From NCBI RefSeq assembly GCF_038446665.1, contig NZ_CP151802.1:2232001-2296000 (forward strand): a stretch of DNA of 64,000 nt. The letters run 5' to 3'. Position numbers and translations under genes: made by a program. Position 1 is the stretch's first letter, and each line of letters starts with the position of its first letter. This stretch comes from Lysobacter sp. FW306-1B-D06B (GTDB taxonomy: Bacteria > Pseudomonadota > Gammaproteobacteria > Xanthomonadales > Xanthomonadaceae). Of this stretch, positions 63,918 to 64,000 are shown in pieces. A model generated the notes under the pieces. The model saw only the letters and a program-made list of their open reading frames with translations, was not told the origin of the DNA and did not search any database.

Positions 63918-64000
63918 GAAGCCGTGTAACGGCGAGGTTTGCCGGACCGCTCGGCGCTGGCGCGCCTCACACCCCCTCCCAACCCTCCCCCTGCAAGCAG

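Overview
The window is high-GC chromosomal DNA from a gammaproteobacterium of the Xanthomonadaceae/Lysobacteraceae type (Lysobacter- or Xanthomonas-like). The evidence is gene order (dnaE, rnhB, lpxB, lpxA, fabZ, lpxD, bamA, rseP, dxr, cdsA, uppS, frr, pyrH next to tsf-rpsB and map-glnD-dapD-dapE-asnB), GTAG-type REP palindromes and abundant TCATTCCCGC-type extragenic palindromes. It carries mostly core genes, with several accessory inserts and RNA-level control elements. No phage, IS transposase, CRISPR array or rRNA gene was seen.

Layout. 1-595: 3' end of a GH31 alpha-glucosidase. 889-4455: dnaE. 4872-9347: an accessory islet of two tandem YkvA-like paralogues, a CadC-type membrane regulator with TPRs and a small lipoprotein, sitting where rnhB and dnaE are usually adjacent. 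9337-23226 (minus): the envelope/isoprenoid/translation cluster, with a CDF metal transporter between pyrH and frr. 23725-28184 (plus): a FecI/FecR/TonB-receptor cell-surface signalling cassette between pyrH and tsf. 28674-30502 (minus): tsf and rpsB. 30840-36664 (plus): map, glnD, dapD, an ArsC-like gene and dapE, overlapping or tightly packed. 36837-39188 (minus): a penicillin-acylase family protein. 39296-41209: an Asn-rich leader peptide, an attenuator-like hairpin and asnB. 41322-45491: bacterioferritin, thiopurine methyltransferase, parC and rnk. 45745-52521: tRNA-Leu(CAG), rnr, rlmB and a large propeller-GGDEF sensor. 52566-52946: a guanidine-II riboswitch and its Gdx/SugE exporter. 53117-55695 (minus): LpxR-like lipid A deacylase, Maa-like acetyltransferase and RNase T. 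55932-57972 (minus): an HvfABC-type peptide-modification cluster whose precursor carries EF-hands. 58648-63729 (minus): pstSCAB-phoU behind a Pho box.

How the genes work together. LpxA, LpxD, LpxB and FabZ make lipid A and control its acyl supply; LpxR may trim it. BamA and RseP build and monitor the outer membrane. Dxr and UppS supply undecaprenyl diphosphate, CdsA supplies CDP-diacylglycerol. GlnD reads nitrogen status while DapD, DapE and AsnB handle aspartate-family amino acids; asnB appears to be controlled by asparagine through ribosome stalling on a leader peptide. The Pst/PhoU genes form a phosphate-uptake regulon.

Most notable points are the putative asparagine attenuator of asnB, the EF-hand HvfA-like precursor next to its MNIO modification enzyme, the guanidine-II riboswitch, and about ten two-armed palindromic elements, two of them nested inside another element.
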